DNA of 29,305 nt. Origin: Lachnoclostridium sp. UBA7097 (GTDB lineage: Bacteria > Bacillota > Clostridia > Lachnospirales > Lachnospiraceae). Below are positions 22,578 to 29,305 of this stretch, one piece after another. Within the stretch, counting starts at the first letter, position 1; each line of letters starts with the position of its first letter. The notes below the pieces were generated by a model. The model saw nothing but the letters and a program-made list of their open reading frames with translations. It did no database searches and had not been told where the DNA came from. The stretch spans positions 1 to 29,305 of the forward strand of contig DKYP01000086.1 of the NCBI GenBank assembly GCA_002499945.1. The letters are read 5' to 3'. A program made the position numbers and the translations under genes.

Positions 22578-25022
22578 TTATTCACTAAAACGTATTCTGT
22601 CAATAATTGTTTCCTTTTTAACGGAACGTGTCATAAATACCACAAGTATAATTTCTAATACTGCAAGTACAACAGATATAATAATTACTGCACCAAAAGG
22701 GAACTGGTATTTATGCACTCCTAATATTCCGTGGTCTTCTGCCCATCTGTATACAGGATATGACAGCAAAGCGCCTCCTGCTATTGTAACAAACAGTGTC
22801 CCAAGGATATAATATGCCCCTTCTAATTGCAGCATTGTAAAAAGCTGCCTGTCTGTCATACCTACAGCCTGTAACATCCCGATTTCCTTTTTCCTTCTCT
22901 GCACACTGCTAATCATTGTATTAACCATATTCATTGCACATATGCACCCCAGTATTCCAAGAAATATACTGAAAAATACTGTAACCATTAAAGAACCAGA
23001 TTCTGATATTTCGTATTGTTCCTGCCATGTTGATAATACAAGCAATGGTTCTTCATCTTCTATTCTGCTAAGTTTTTCATAAAGCTCCTCATTATAATTC
23101 TCTTTCGCCCATACAGAAAAAACTGCATTTAAATTTTCCCTGGAGATATCATCAAAACTTTTGCTTGCCATATAAAACCCGGGAAAGATAATAGGGAAAT
23201 CCCCAACAGCCACAATCTCCGCCTCTTTTTTTACAGTCTTTCCGCCAATTTCTGTAGTATATGTTATTTTATCACCAATTCCAATCCCGCCCATATGCCA
23301 TTTTGCAGAACGTTTATTTACAACAACCTTGTTTCCAGACTGTAGTTCTTCATAAGTAACACTCCCCTCAACAATATTATCCATAATAAATGACTGGTTT
23401 TCCTCTGGAACTCCCATAATCTCATATTCCCATGATAATTCATCTATATACGCATAAATACTTTCAAAACATGTGACTTTTTCCACACCATCTATTTTCT
23501 TTATTCTCTTTAATAAATCCTTTGTAAGCGGATTGGCTGCCATAACTTCCTGCCATTCCCTTTCTGGATGGTCTTTATTATTAAATTCTACCATTTCCCG
23601 GAACATATACTGCCCATGGCACATATCATCTGCGTCAAGCCTTGAATCTATACATGATATAACCGTAGCCACTACCATAACAAGAAGCCCTGTTGCAGAC
23701 ATTGCAAAGATAGTTGCCATACTGCGTTTTTTATTATTTCCCAGTGTATTTTTTACAAGGTAAAAAATACTTATTTTACTGGCGCTTTTCCTCTTCCTGG
23801 AACTTTTCCCCGCATTTCCTGAAGAGGGATAACGTACAGCCTCCATCTCTGTTATCTTTCCTGCAATCCGCACAGGCTTTCTTAAGGAAATATACATTGT
23901 GAGATATGTAACAAGGAATGCCAAAACTATAATTCCCAGATGGTAAATAATTAACTTAGGAATTGAAATGTATGGAATAATATCGTCCATTGAATACCAT
24001 GCCATAGAATGTAATATAATAATGCCTGCTGCCTCTAAAACCATGCCTGCCACAATCCCTGATGGTGCAGCCTTTTTTACAATCCCTGTCCCTTCCCATA
24101 AAACAATCTTTTTAAGTTCTTTTGATGTCATGCCTGCTGCCTTTAACCTGCCATACTCCTGTATCCTTTCATTAGTCCCTATATAATAGATACTATAAAT
24201 TGTAATAATTCCAGCCAGGATTACTACACATATAACAACAAAAATTACCATATACATATCCGTGTCTGCATGGTTGGCAACAAGGTTATATGTATTTATT
24301 CTTATATTATCCTCTGGAATACCGTATTTACTGGCAATACCATTAATTATATTTTTTGCATTATCTGTAGATTTAACATCCTTACCAGGTATACGGAATA
24401 AAAAAACATATGAAACCTGCCCGGCAGGAACTTCCTTTTCCAGCAGTTCTTTAGAAACAAGTGCTATATAAGTTTCTTTTCCATCAGCATCCATATTATT
24501 TAGAAATCCTGTTACAGTAAATTCCCTCTCTTTTGCATAATCTTTTGCACCGTCACGGTATACTTGGTATGGTAAAGTAACTTTGCCGCCAAGTTCCGCA
24601 GATTTGCCAAGTTTTTCTACAGCACCAGGGTCAAGCACAATTTCATCCTCTGCTTCTGGCATACGCCCCTCAGATAATTCCAGGCGCAACATATCCATTG
24701 CCTTTTCATCAGCATATCTGTATGAAATCTTAGTTTTTTTAGAAAGCTCTGTGTAAGCCATTTCTGAAAATATACCATATTTCTCTATATTTCCACCAGA
24801 AGCAATCTGCCTGGCCAAATCTTCTGTGATATAACTATACTGCCCATGCCAGTTAGGATAAAAAGCATTAATAGAAGCATATTGTTCCTGCTGGAATACC
24901 ACGCCAGCTGACAGCATTACAAACACCAGAAAAGATGTAAAAAATACTGCAACCCCAATTAAAATATTCCTTTTTCTGTAATATTTCATATTTTGCCTTG
25001 CAAGCGTCCGCAACATATTCAT
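22578..25022 (-). CDS. ABC transporter permease, FtsX/MacB type
   Basis: An 814-residue membrane protein. A first helix (about 19-40) leads into an extracellular domain of about 210 residues; three helices follow (about 257-280, 313-337, 352-376); after a basic linker (about 400-415) a second unit repeats the plan with a helix at about 430-450, an extracellular domain of about 230 residues and three C-terminal helices (about 678-700, 735-757, 778-800). Both FtsX domains are visible; ERIQEYGRLKAAGMTSKELK and KKEIGMLQAVGMTDRQL are the equivalent cytosolic coupling loops. Its ATG overlaps the ATPase stop (ATGA), so the two are coupled. Such exporters act in peptide-antibiotic resistance, lipoprotein handling or signal peptide export; the substrate is unknown. 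Confidence 0.9.
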   Translation of the reverse strand: MNMLRTLARQNMKYYRKRNILIGVAVFFTSFLVFVMLSAGVVFQQEQYASINAFYPNWHGQYSYITEDLARQIASGGNIEKYGIFSEMAYTELSKKTKISYRYADEKAMDMLRLELSEGRMPEAEDEIVLDPGAVEKLGKSAELGGKVTLPYQVYRDGAKDYAKEREFTVTGFLNNMDADGKETYIALVSKELLEKEVPAGQVSYVFLFRIPGKDVKSTDNAKNIINGIASKYGIPEDNIRINTYNLVANHADTDMYMVIFVVICVVILAGIITIYSIYYIGTNERIQEYGRLKAAGMTSKELKKIVLWEGTGIVKKAAPSGIVAGMVLEAAGIIILHSMAWYSMDDIIPYISIPKLIIYHLGIIVLAFLVTYLTMYISLRKPVRIAGKITEMEAVRYPSSGNAGKSSRKRKSASKISIFYLVKNTLGNNKKRSMATIFAMSATGLLVMVVATVISCIDSRLDADDMCHGQYMFREMVEFNNKDHPEREWQEVMAANPLTKDLLKRIKKIDGVEKVTCFESIYAYIDELSWEYEIMGVPEENQSFIMDNIVEGSVTYEELQSGNKVVVNKRSAKWHMGGIGIGDKITYTTEIGGKTVKKEAEIVAVGDFPIIFPGFYMASKSFDDISRENLNAVFSVWAKENYNEELYEKLSRIEDEEPLLVLSTWQEQYEISESGSLMVTVFFSIFLGILGCICAMNMVNTMISSVQRRKKEIGMLQAVGMTDRQLFTMLQLEGAYYILGTLFVTIAGGALLSYPVYRWAEDHGILGVHKYQFPFGAVIIISVVLAVLEIILVVFMTRSVKKETIIDRIRFSE

Positions 25023-25693
25023 GCTTTATCCACCACCCTTCCATCTTCTATAAAATATACCCTGTCTGCAATCTCTGCAATACTCCCGTCATGTGTAATC
25101 ATAACAAGTGTCTGTCCATATTCTTCAACACTCTGCTTTAACAAAGTCACAATTTCTGCCCCTGTCTGGGAATCTAAGTTGCCTGTAGGTTCATCAGCAA
25201 GTATAACAGCTGGTTCTGTTACAATAGCCCTTGCAATAGCACACCGCTGTTTCTGCCCTCCCGATAAAGTTTCTGGCATTGCATTTTTCTTATTAGAAAG
25301 CCCTGTCTTCTCCAATAAATTCTCAATCTTTTTTGTGTCTGGCACTATATTAGAAAGCCCAAGCGGAAGAATAATATTTTCCCATACAGTAAGCGAAGGT
25401 ACAAGGTTATAATCCTGGAATATAAATCCAATTTTCTTTCTTCTGAGCTTTGCCAGCCCGTCCCTGCTATGCCTGAAAATATCTTCATTTTCAATAAAAA
25501 CCTTCCCTGAACCAGGTTTGTCAAGCCCTCCAAGCAAATGCAGCAAAGTAGACTTACCAGAACCAGAACGTCCCATAATAACAGTAAATTGCCCACGCCC
25601 TATTTCTAAATCTACATGGTCAACTGCCTTTACCAGATTGCCACCAGTACCATAATACTTAACTAAATCCTGCGCTTTAACTACAATTTCCAT
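25019..25693 (-). CDS. ABC transporter ATPase, LolD/MacB-like
   Basis: A 224-residue ATP-binding subunit with all motifs intact: Walker A GRSGSGKST (about 41-49), Q loop in FIFQDYNLVP, signature LSGGQKQR, Walker B VILADEPTGNLD, and the switch histidine in MITHD. The sequence matches the MacB/LolD/BceA class that works with FtsX-type permeases, and the permease gene overlaps its stop codon by 4 bp. The ATG follows GGTGG. It is divergent from an AgrC-like/LytTR pair, an arrangement that suggests those proteins control it. Confidence 0.95.
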   Translation of the reverse strand: MEIVVKAQDLVKYYGTGGNLVKAVDHVDLEIGRGQFTVIMGRSGSGKSTLLHLLGGLDKPGSGKVFIENEDIFRHSRDGLAKLRRKKIGFIFQDYNLVPSLTVWENIILPLGLSNIVPDTKKIENLLEKTGLSNKKNAMPETLSGGQKQRCAIARAIVTEPAVILADEPTGNLDSQTGAEIVTLLKQSVEEYGQTLVMITHDGSIAEIADRVYFIEDGRVVDKA

Positions 25694-25721
25694 TATCCAC
25701 CATCCCTTTTTTTATTTTATC

Positions 25722-25750
25722 TTTACTTTTTGGCAGGAAAATTATATAAT
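25722..25750 (+). promoter_or_regulatory. Promoter of the AgrC-like/LytTR operon
   Basis: TTTACT (25722-25727), 17 bp, perfect TATAAT (25745-25750). The start near 25757 gives a leader of about 168 bases to the ATG at 25925. In that leader GGCTG-taatg-CAGCC followed by TTTT (25858-25876) is a small terminator-like hairpin. I found no clear LytTR direct repeats and no strong promoter for the ABC genes on the opposite strand. Confidence 0.5.
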
Positions 25751-25924
25751 GGATTCTGTTATAAATATTTTTGCGGAAATTTAAACAGCCAGCTTTTATA
25801 TAATTTATCCTGTATATGTAATTTTACCCTGCCGGTATCCCTTTATCAACTGTCCTGGGCTGTAATGCAGCCTTTTGGGCTAAACGGTACTCTTATAACT
25901 ATATACAAAGAAAGGATATTTAAA

Positions 25925-27226
25925 ATGCTGCTGTCTGTACTTATAAACACAATTTTAGAATTTTTAGCTGTAATACTTATATTTTACTTTATACTTGGAA
26001 CAGATTTCTTCATAACACCTGCCAGGATATTATTGTCTTTATTAATGTTTACCACCCAGATAATAATACAGGCAGTTTCTATAGAATTATTTAATACTTC
26101 AATTATAAATACTTTTTCAATTCTTGCCATAACCCTTATTATATTTAATGGCACTTTTCTATATAAAACCTGCTGGCTTTTTGTCTTAAGCCTTGCTGGA
26201 ATAATGGCAGCATACCCTGTTTCCAATATCTTTTATATATTTTCTGGCGGCTCTGCAGACAGCACATCTTTCACAGGCCTTTTAAGGCTTACTGACAGAA
26301 TTGTACTTTTAATATTTATTATATGTGCATTAGCACTACATAAAAGCCGTATTCGCAGGCAGCAGGTAATAAAACAGATTGAAAGGAAAAGCTACTTTTT
26401 AATGCTGTTTTCATGTATTATCACAAAAATTTTATTAGGAATGTCAGAACTTTTATTTTATAAAGATATAAACCAGTTCTTACAGTACATTATAGCATAT
26501 CTTATATTTCTTCTTATTGTGGTATTACTGGTAACTATATTTGCATTTTTAAAAATCCAGTACCACCATAATATATTAAAAGAAAAAGAAGAATTTAACA
26601 GAAAATATATTAAAATGGAGCAGCTTTATTACTCACAGCTTGAACAGAAAAATAATGACCTGCGGGCTTTCCGCCATGATTTTAACAGCCATATGCTTGT
26701 ATTAAAAGACCTTGTATATAACGGGCAGCCCGGAGAACTTAAAAAATATTTAGAGGAAATATCTGTAATACATGAACGCAGTTTCTATATTTCCACAGGA
26801 AACCTTGTAGCTGATGTTGTTATAAACCATTTCTACAATAAACTGGGAAATAGTGTTTTATTTAAAACAAGCGGGTATTTTAAAGAAGAATGTTTTGCCA
26901 GTAACTTTGATATATGCACTATTTTATCAAACCTTTTAAATAATGCTTCTGAGGCAATAGAAAGAAAAGATGCCCCCTGTACAAAGGAAATCTATCTTGA
27001 TATAGATAGTTCCGATGAGCGTATTTCAATCTTTATGAAAAACACTTCAGGAAATATTATAAAAAACGAAGCCGGCAGAATACAGACAGAAAAGCCTGAT
27101 AAAAACAACCATGGGATTGGGCTGGAAAATATCCAGAAAACAGCAGAAAAATATCATGGATTTATAAAAACCAGTTATAAAAACAATATGTTCTGCACAT
27201 ATGTTGTATTAAACAAACCTTTATAA
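25925..27226 (+). CDS. AgrC-like sensor histidine kinase (GHKL type)
   Basis: A 433-residue sensor with about six hydrophobic segments over the first 200 residues and a short coiled-coil linker with QLEQKNNDL. The phosphorylated residue is probably His251 in FRHDFNSHM; the ATPase domain shows the N box NLLNNASEAI and NHGIGLENIQ. This matches the AgrC/ComD/NatK group, often sensing peptides. The reading frame is open back to 25730, but the ATG at 25925 has AAAGGA 8 bases upstream and starts directly with a membrane helix, so it is preferred. It precedes a LytTR regulator by 21 bp and faces away from the ABC transporter genes. No agrB/agrD-type peptide genes are seen. Confidence 0.9.
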   Translation: MLLSVLINTILEFLAVILIFYFILGTDFFITPARILLSLLMFTTQIIIQAVSIELFNTSIINTFSILAITLIIFNGTFLYKTCWLFVLSLAGIMAAYPVSNIFYIFSGGSADSTSFTGLLRLTDRIVLLIFIICALALHKSRIRRQQVIKQIERKSYFLMLFSCIITKILLGMSELLFYKDINQFLQYIIAYLIFLLIVVLLVTIFAFLKIQYHHNILKEKEEFNRKYIKMEQLYYSQLEQKNNDLRAFRHDFNSHMLVLKDLVYNGQPGELKKYLEEISVIHERSFYISTGNLVADVVINHFYNKLGNSVLFKTSGYFKEECFASNFDICTILSNLLNNASEAIERKDAPCTKEIYLDIDSSDERISIFMKNTSGNIIKNEAGRIQTEKPDKNNHGIGLENIQKTAEKYHGFIKTSYKNNMFCTYVVLNKPL

Positions 27227-27247
27227 TTATACAATGGAGGACCTGCC

Positions 27248-27934
27248 ATGAAAATTGGTATTTGCGATGACAACACAAGTGAACTGGAGCAGTACCTGCT
27301 ATTTTTAAACCAATTAGGATATAACAATATTTATGTTTTCCATTCAGGGGAAGAATTAATAGAAAAAATGCCCGTACTTGATTTATTATTTCTTGATATT
27401 GAAATGGATAATATATCCGGGATACAGGTTAAAAATATTCTGGAAGAAAAAAGAAAAAATACGTATATTGTCTTTTATACTACACATATGGAAACCATGC
27501 CCGAAGGCTTCGGGGCTAATGTACTTGGATTCTTACGCAAACCTGTTACTTTACATGAACTTGAATTATATATTAATAAAACCAGTATAAAACTTGAACA
27601 GAATTATCCACTTCTGCTTGATAACAACACATATATTTCCTCTGATGATATTTTATATATTAAATCAGAACATAATTATACATTATTACACAAAACAGGC
27701 GGCTTATATATCCCAGTACGCAAGACCCTTGATAAATGGACAGAAGAACTTGCACCGCATGGATTTGTGCCTGTCCACCGTTCATATATAGCCAATATGT
27801 ATAATACCAGCTATATAGAACACTCATCACTTGTACTGGTTAACGGGCAGAAACTTAATATAAGCCGCAGGATGTCCGCTGAAGTAAAAAAAACATTTGA
27901 AAACTTCCAGTTAAGGCTTTTTAACAGCCAGTAA
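27248..27934 (+). CDS. LytTR-family response regulator
   Basis: A 228-residue regulator. The receiver (1-118) has the acidic pair in CDDN, phosphoacceptor Asp50 in LLFLDIEM, and Lys in FLRKPVT. The LytTR domain (about 125-225) shows DDILYIKSEHNYTLLH, RKTLDKW, FVPVHRSYIAN and GQKLNISRR. The ATG is preceded by ATGGAGG at 7 bases. Together with the kinase it forms an AgrCA/NatKR-like pair. The likely target is the divergent ABC transporter operon. The last codons lie in the left arm of an inverted repeat (27911-27922 with 27941-27952). Confidence 0.96.
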   Translation: MKIGICDDNTSELEQYLLFLNQLGYNNIYVFHSGEELIEKMPVLDLLFLDIEMDNISGIQVKNILEEKRKNTYIVFYTTHMETMPEGFGANVLGFLRKPVTLHELELYINKTSIKLEQNYPLLLDNNTYISSDDILYIKSEHNYTLLHKTGGLYIPVRKTLDKWTEELAPHGFVPVHRSYIANMYNTSYIEHSSLVLVNGQKLNISRRMSAEVKKTFENFQLRLFNSQ

Positions 27935-27957
27935 CCCCCAAAAAAGCCTTAACATCT

Positions 27958-27987
27958 GGAAAAATCCATAATCCCCATAATTATGGA
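27958..27987 (-). terminator. Terminator of the 28698 gene
   Basis: On the minus strand TCCATAAT pairs with ATTATGGA (8 bp, 7-base loop; 27987-27965), followed by TTTTTCC. It begins 3 bases behind the stop codon of the unknown 235-residue gene. Confidence 0.6.
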
Positions 27988-27990
27988 ATG

Positions 27991-28698
27991 TTAATGAAAA
28001 ATACAATGATTCATATAAAATGTCTGTTCTTTATACTTTTCTATATAACTTTTATGTTTTGCATAACTTCCTTTTTTTCTTCCCACTTTAAATAATATAT
28101 CATACATTTCATTTTGTTTATTTAAAAGAATATTTTTAAAATACCTGTCTTTATTTGGCTGCTTATCATTATTATATGGTCCTGAAACAAAATCTGCAAA
28201 ACATTGCGAACTTGCAAAGCATTGTGAATATGATAATTCTTTAGAGGCCTGCTTATAGTGTAAATTGGCAAATGTATATTCACAATTTTTCCCGGTCTTA
28301 TTATCTGGCATTTCTAAATTATTAGCAATAATACTCCATTCATTTTTTATACCTTTTATAGATTCTATAATATTTTCCCTGTCCTTATCCCAATTTCCAA
28401 CCACATCTTCATGCAGGGCAATACTAACTTTATTTTTATAACTAAATGCTGCGGTATTGCTAATTCCACTATACTCTGTTTTAATTTCACCATAATCTGC
28501 AACTACAATAAATGAAATATCCGGAAAAAGTTTTGATATCTCCTCAAAATTTTTTAATTTTAAAGACAGGCTTTCTCCATCCGTTTCATCTGTATTTAAT
28601 GTAATTTTATCTGTAACAGGTTTCTTTTTTTGCAACAAAGTATTTCCAGTTTTATAGCCAAAATTTACATTACTTAATACATTCCTGCTAACTTCCAT
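27991..28698 (-). CDS. Unknown 235-residue protein, possibly DUF6033-like
   Basis: I do not firmly recognise this protein. It has no signal peptide or membrane helix. A Ser/Thr/Lys-rich opening of about 45 residues leads into KNFEEISKLFPDISFIVVAD, which recalls Lachnospiraceae proteins of the DUF6033 type; the C-terminal third is basic and rich in Tyr, Lys and Asn. SQCFA occurs twice in a row (SQCFASSQCFAD), from a small in-frame duplication. The ATG has GGAGGG 6 bases upstream. A sigma-D-like promoter lies about 70 bases upstream, suggesting the gene is switched on with motility genes, although no flagellar gene is in the window. It stands alone and has its own terminator. Confidence 0.75.
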   Translation of the reverse strand: MEVSRNVLSNVNFGYKTGNTLLQKKKPVTDKITLNTDETDGESLSLKLKNFEEISKLFPDISFIVVADYGEIKTEYSGISNTAAFSYKNKVSIALHEDVVGNWDKDRENIIESIKGIKNEWSIIANNLEMPDNKTGKNCEYTFANLHYKQASKELSYSQCFASSQCFADFVSGPYNNDKQPNKDRYFKNILLNKQNEMYDILFKVGRKKGSYAKHKSYIEKYKEQTFYMNHCIFH

Positions 28699-28766
28699 AT
28701 TATTCCCTCCATTTTAACAACAGAAAATCCTTAAATATACTTGCAATCTTAAAAGTATCATTATAA

Positions 28767-28793
28767 TTATCGGATTTAAGTCCTATTTGCTTA
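28767..28793 (-). promoter_or_regulatory. Sigma-D (sigma-28)-like promoter
   Basis: Minus strand: TAAG (28793-28790), exactly 15 bp, TCCGATAA (28774-28767). The Bacillus sigma-D/E. coli FliA consensus is TAAA-N15-GCCGATAA, so 10 of 12 positions match. The gap from the -10 to the ATG at 28698 is 68 bases. Elsewhere in the 28699-28920 spacer I see no other feature. Confidence 0.55.
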
Positions 28794-28920
28794 ACCCTGG
28801 TATTGTTTTATTTATGCAAATGGAATATACTAAAACCAATAAGCCATACAACAATGTAATAATAACCGGACTTGTAGTATAGTCTGCAATACAAAAGAAC
28901 AATTTTATAATTTATTTTAT

Positions 28921-28964
28921 AAAAAATACCTGCCTGTGTTTTCTTTTACAGGCAGGTATTTTTT
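28921..28964. terminator. Strong bidirectional terminator
   Basis: A perfect 17-bp stem, AAAAAATACCTGCCTGT (28921-28937) with 28948-28964, and a 10-base loop, with a T6 run on each strand. It ends the minus-strand gene at 28999 and shields the following gene from read-through. Confidence 0.85.
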
Positions 28965-28998
28965 CTGTCCTGGAACAACTTTTTTGCTATAACTCTTT

Positions 28999-29208
28999 TT
29001 ATCCCTGGAAACTGTTTGTTGCAATCCTGTCAACAAGCTGGCTCATCTGCTCTTTATAACCTGCAAGTTTCTTTTCTGTTGCAAGTTTTCTTTCATAATC
29101 CTTTGCAGTCATTTTTATATCACTGCTGTTAATGCTGCCATGAAGGCTGCCAGCCTTTTTTTTACTAACCGGGTACTTTTGGCTGGTACTGTTTTTTTTA
29201 TCTTCCAT
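28999..29208 (-). CDS. Small lysine-rich protein of unknown function
   Basis: A 69-residue hydrophilic protein rich in Lys and Ser (about 20% Lys), with no cysteine, signal peptide or membrane helix. The second half, from about residue 35, looks like one amphipathic helix (TAKDYERKLATEKKLAGYKE). The frame is open up to 29265, but the ATG at 29208 has AAGGAG 9 bases upstream and is preferred. I do not recognise a family. A TATAAT lies about 50 bases upstream on the minus strand without a good -35. It ends 35 bp before a strong terminator. Confidence 0.65.
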   Translation of the reverse strand: MEDKKNSTSQKYPVSKKKAGSLHGSINSSDIKMTAKDYERKLATEKKLAGYKEQMSQLVDRIATNSFQG

Positions 29209-29305
29209 TATACCTTTCTCCTTTTTAACATTATCAAAGTACTTCTTCTTAAGTATTATACCCATATAATTATTTTTTATTATATAGCTTCTTTTTTTAG
29301 TTTGT

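Noticed and set aside
25730..25924. 65-residue N-terminal extension of the AgrC-like kinase
   Set aside because: It covers the -10 region and has no ribosome binding site, while the ATG at 25925 has one.
1..29305. CRISPR array, tRNA genes, insertion sequences or phage genes
   Set aside because: I saw no regularly spaced repeats, no cloverleaf and no transposase or integrase-like protein in any frame.

Overview
The window is chromosomal DNA from a low-GC Firmicute, almost certainly a member of the Lachnospiraceae (Clostridia); I cannot fix the genus. Grounds: RpoB and RpoC sequence and length, consensus TTGACA/TATAAT promoters with 17-bp spacers, strong GGAGG ribosome binding sites with some TTG/GTG starts, and typical gut-clostridial neighbours (GH3 beta-glucosidase, AbrB-like regulator, TSCPD protein, DUF6442-type membrane protein, AgrC/LytTR pair). 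A sigma-D-like promoter near the right end hints that the organism is, or was, motile.

Layout. 1-720: no gene. It holds a probable rRNA-type promoter firing leftwards out of the window, a 150-bp nested inverted-repeat element and a second long dyad just behind rpoC. 721-8440: rpoB-rpoC on the minus strand, with their own promoter and a hairpin leader; rplJ-rplL is not adjacent. 8737-11040: a divergent cytoplasmic GH3 glucosidase. 11247-12512: a tight AbrB-like / sirtuin / TSCPD operon, preceded by a promoter-terminator pair that could make a roughly 70-nt RNA. 12552-16110 (minus): an HtrA-type membrane-anchored protease and an overlapping LtaS-type alkaline phosphatase-superfamily membrane enzyme. 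16361-20144 (plus): a polyprenyl-phosphate sugar-1-phosphate transferase followed by a two-component system. This and the previous block make an envelope-themed region. 20306-21236 (minus): a PadR regulator and a HAAS/DUF1700-like membrane protein with an operator-rich promoter.

21308-22528 is the most unusual part. A decayed gene fragment is followed by two copies of a structured repeat (21621-21786 and 22336-22455) flanking a DUF6442-like / XRE-regulator gene pair. Each repeat has the same series of hairpins with compensating base changes, and each encodes a similar 12-residue peptide (MKNTSNAVKNTA and MKNPSKAAKNAT). The upstream copy sits in the leader of the gene pair, behind a perfect consensus promoter embedded in an 18-bp perfect inverted repeat.

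22578-25693 (minus) is an ABC transporter (FtsX/MacB-type permease and ATPase), divergent from an AgrC-like kinase and LytTR regulator (25925-27934), its probable controllers. The right end carries an unknown 235-aa protein with a sigma-D-like promoter, a strong two-way terminator and a small lysine-rich protein.

All functional calls rest on recognising motifs by eye; no database search or folding program was run.
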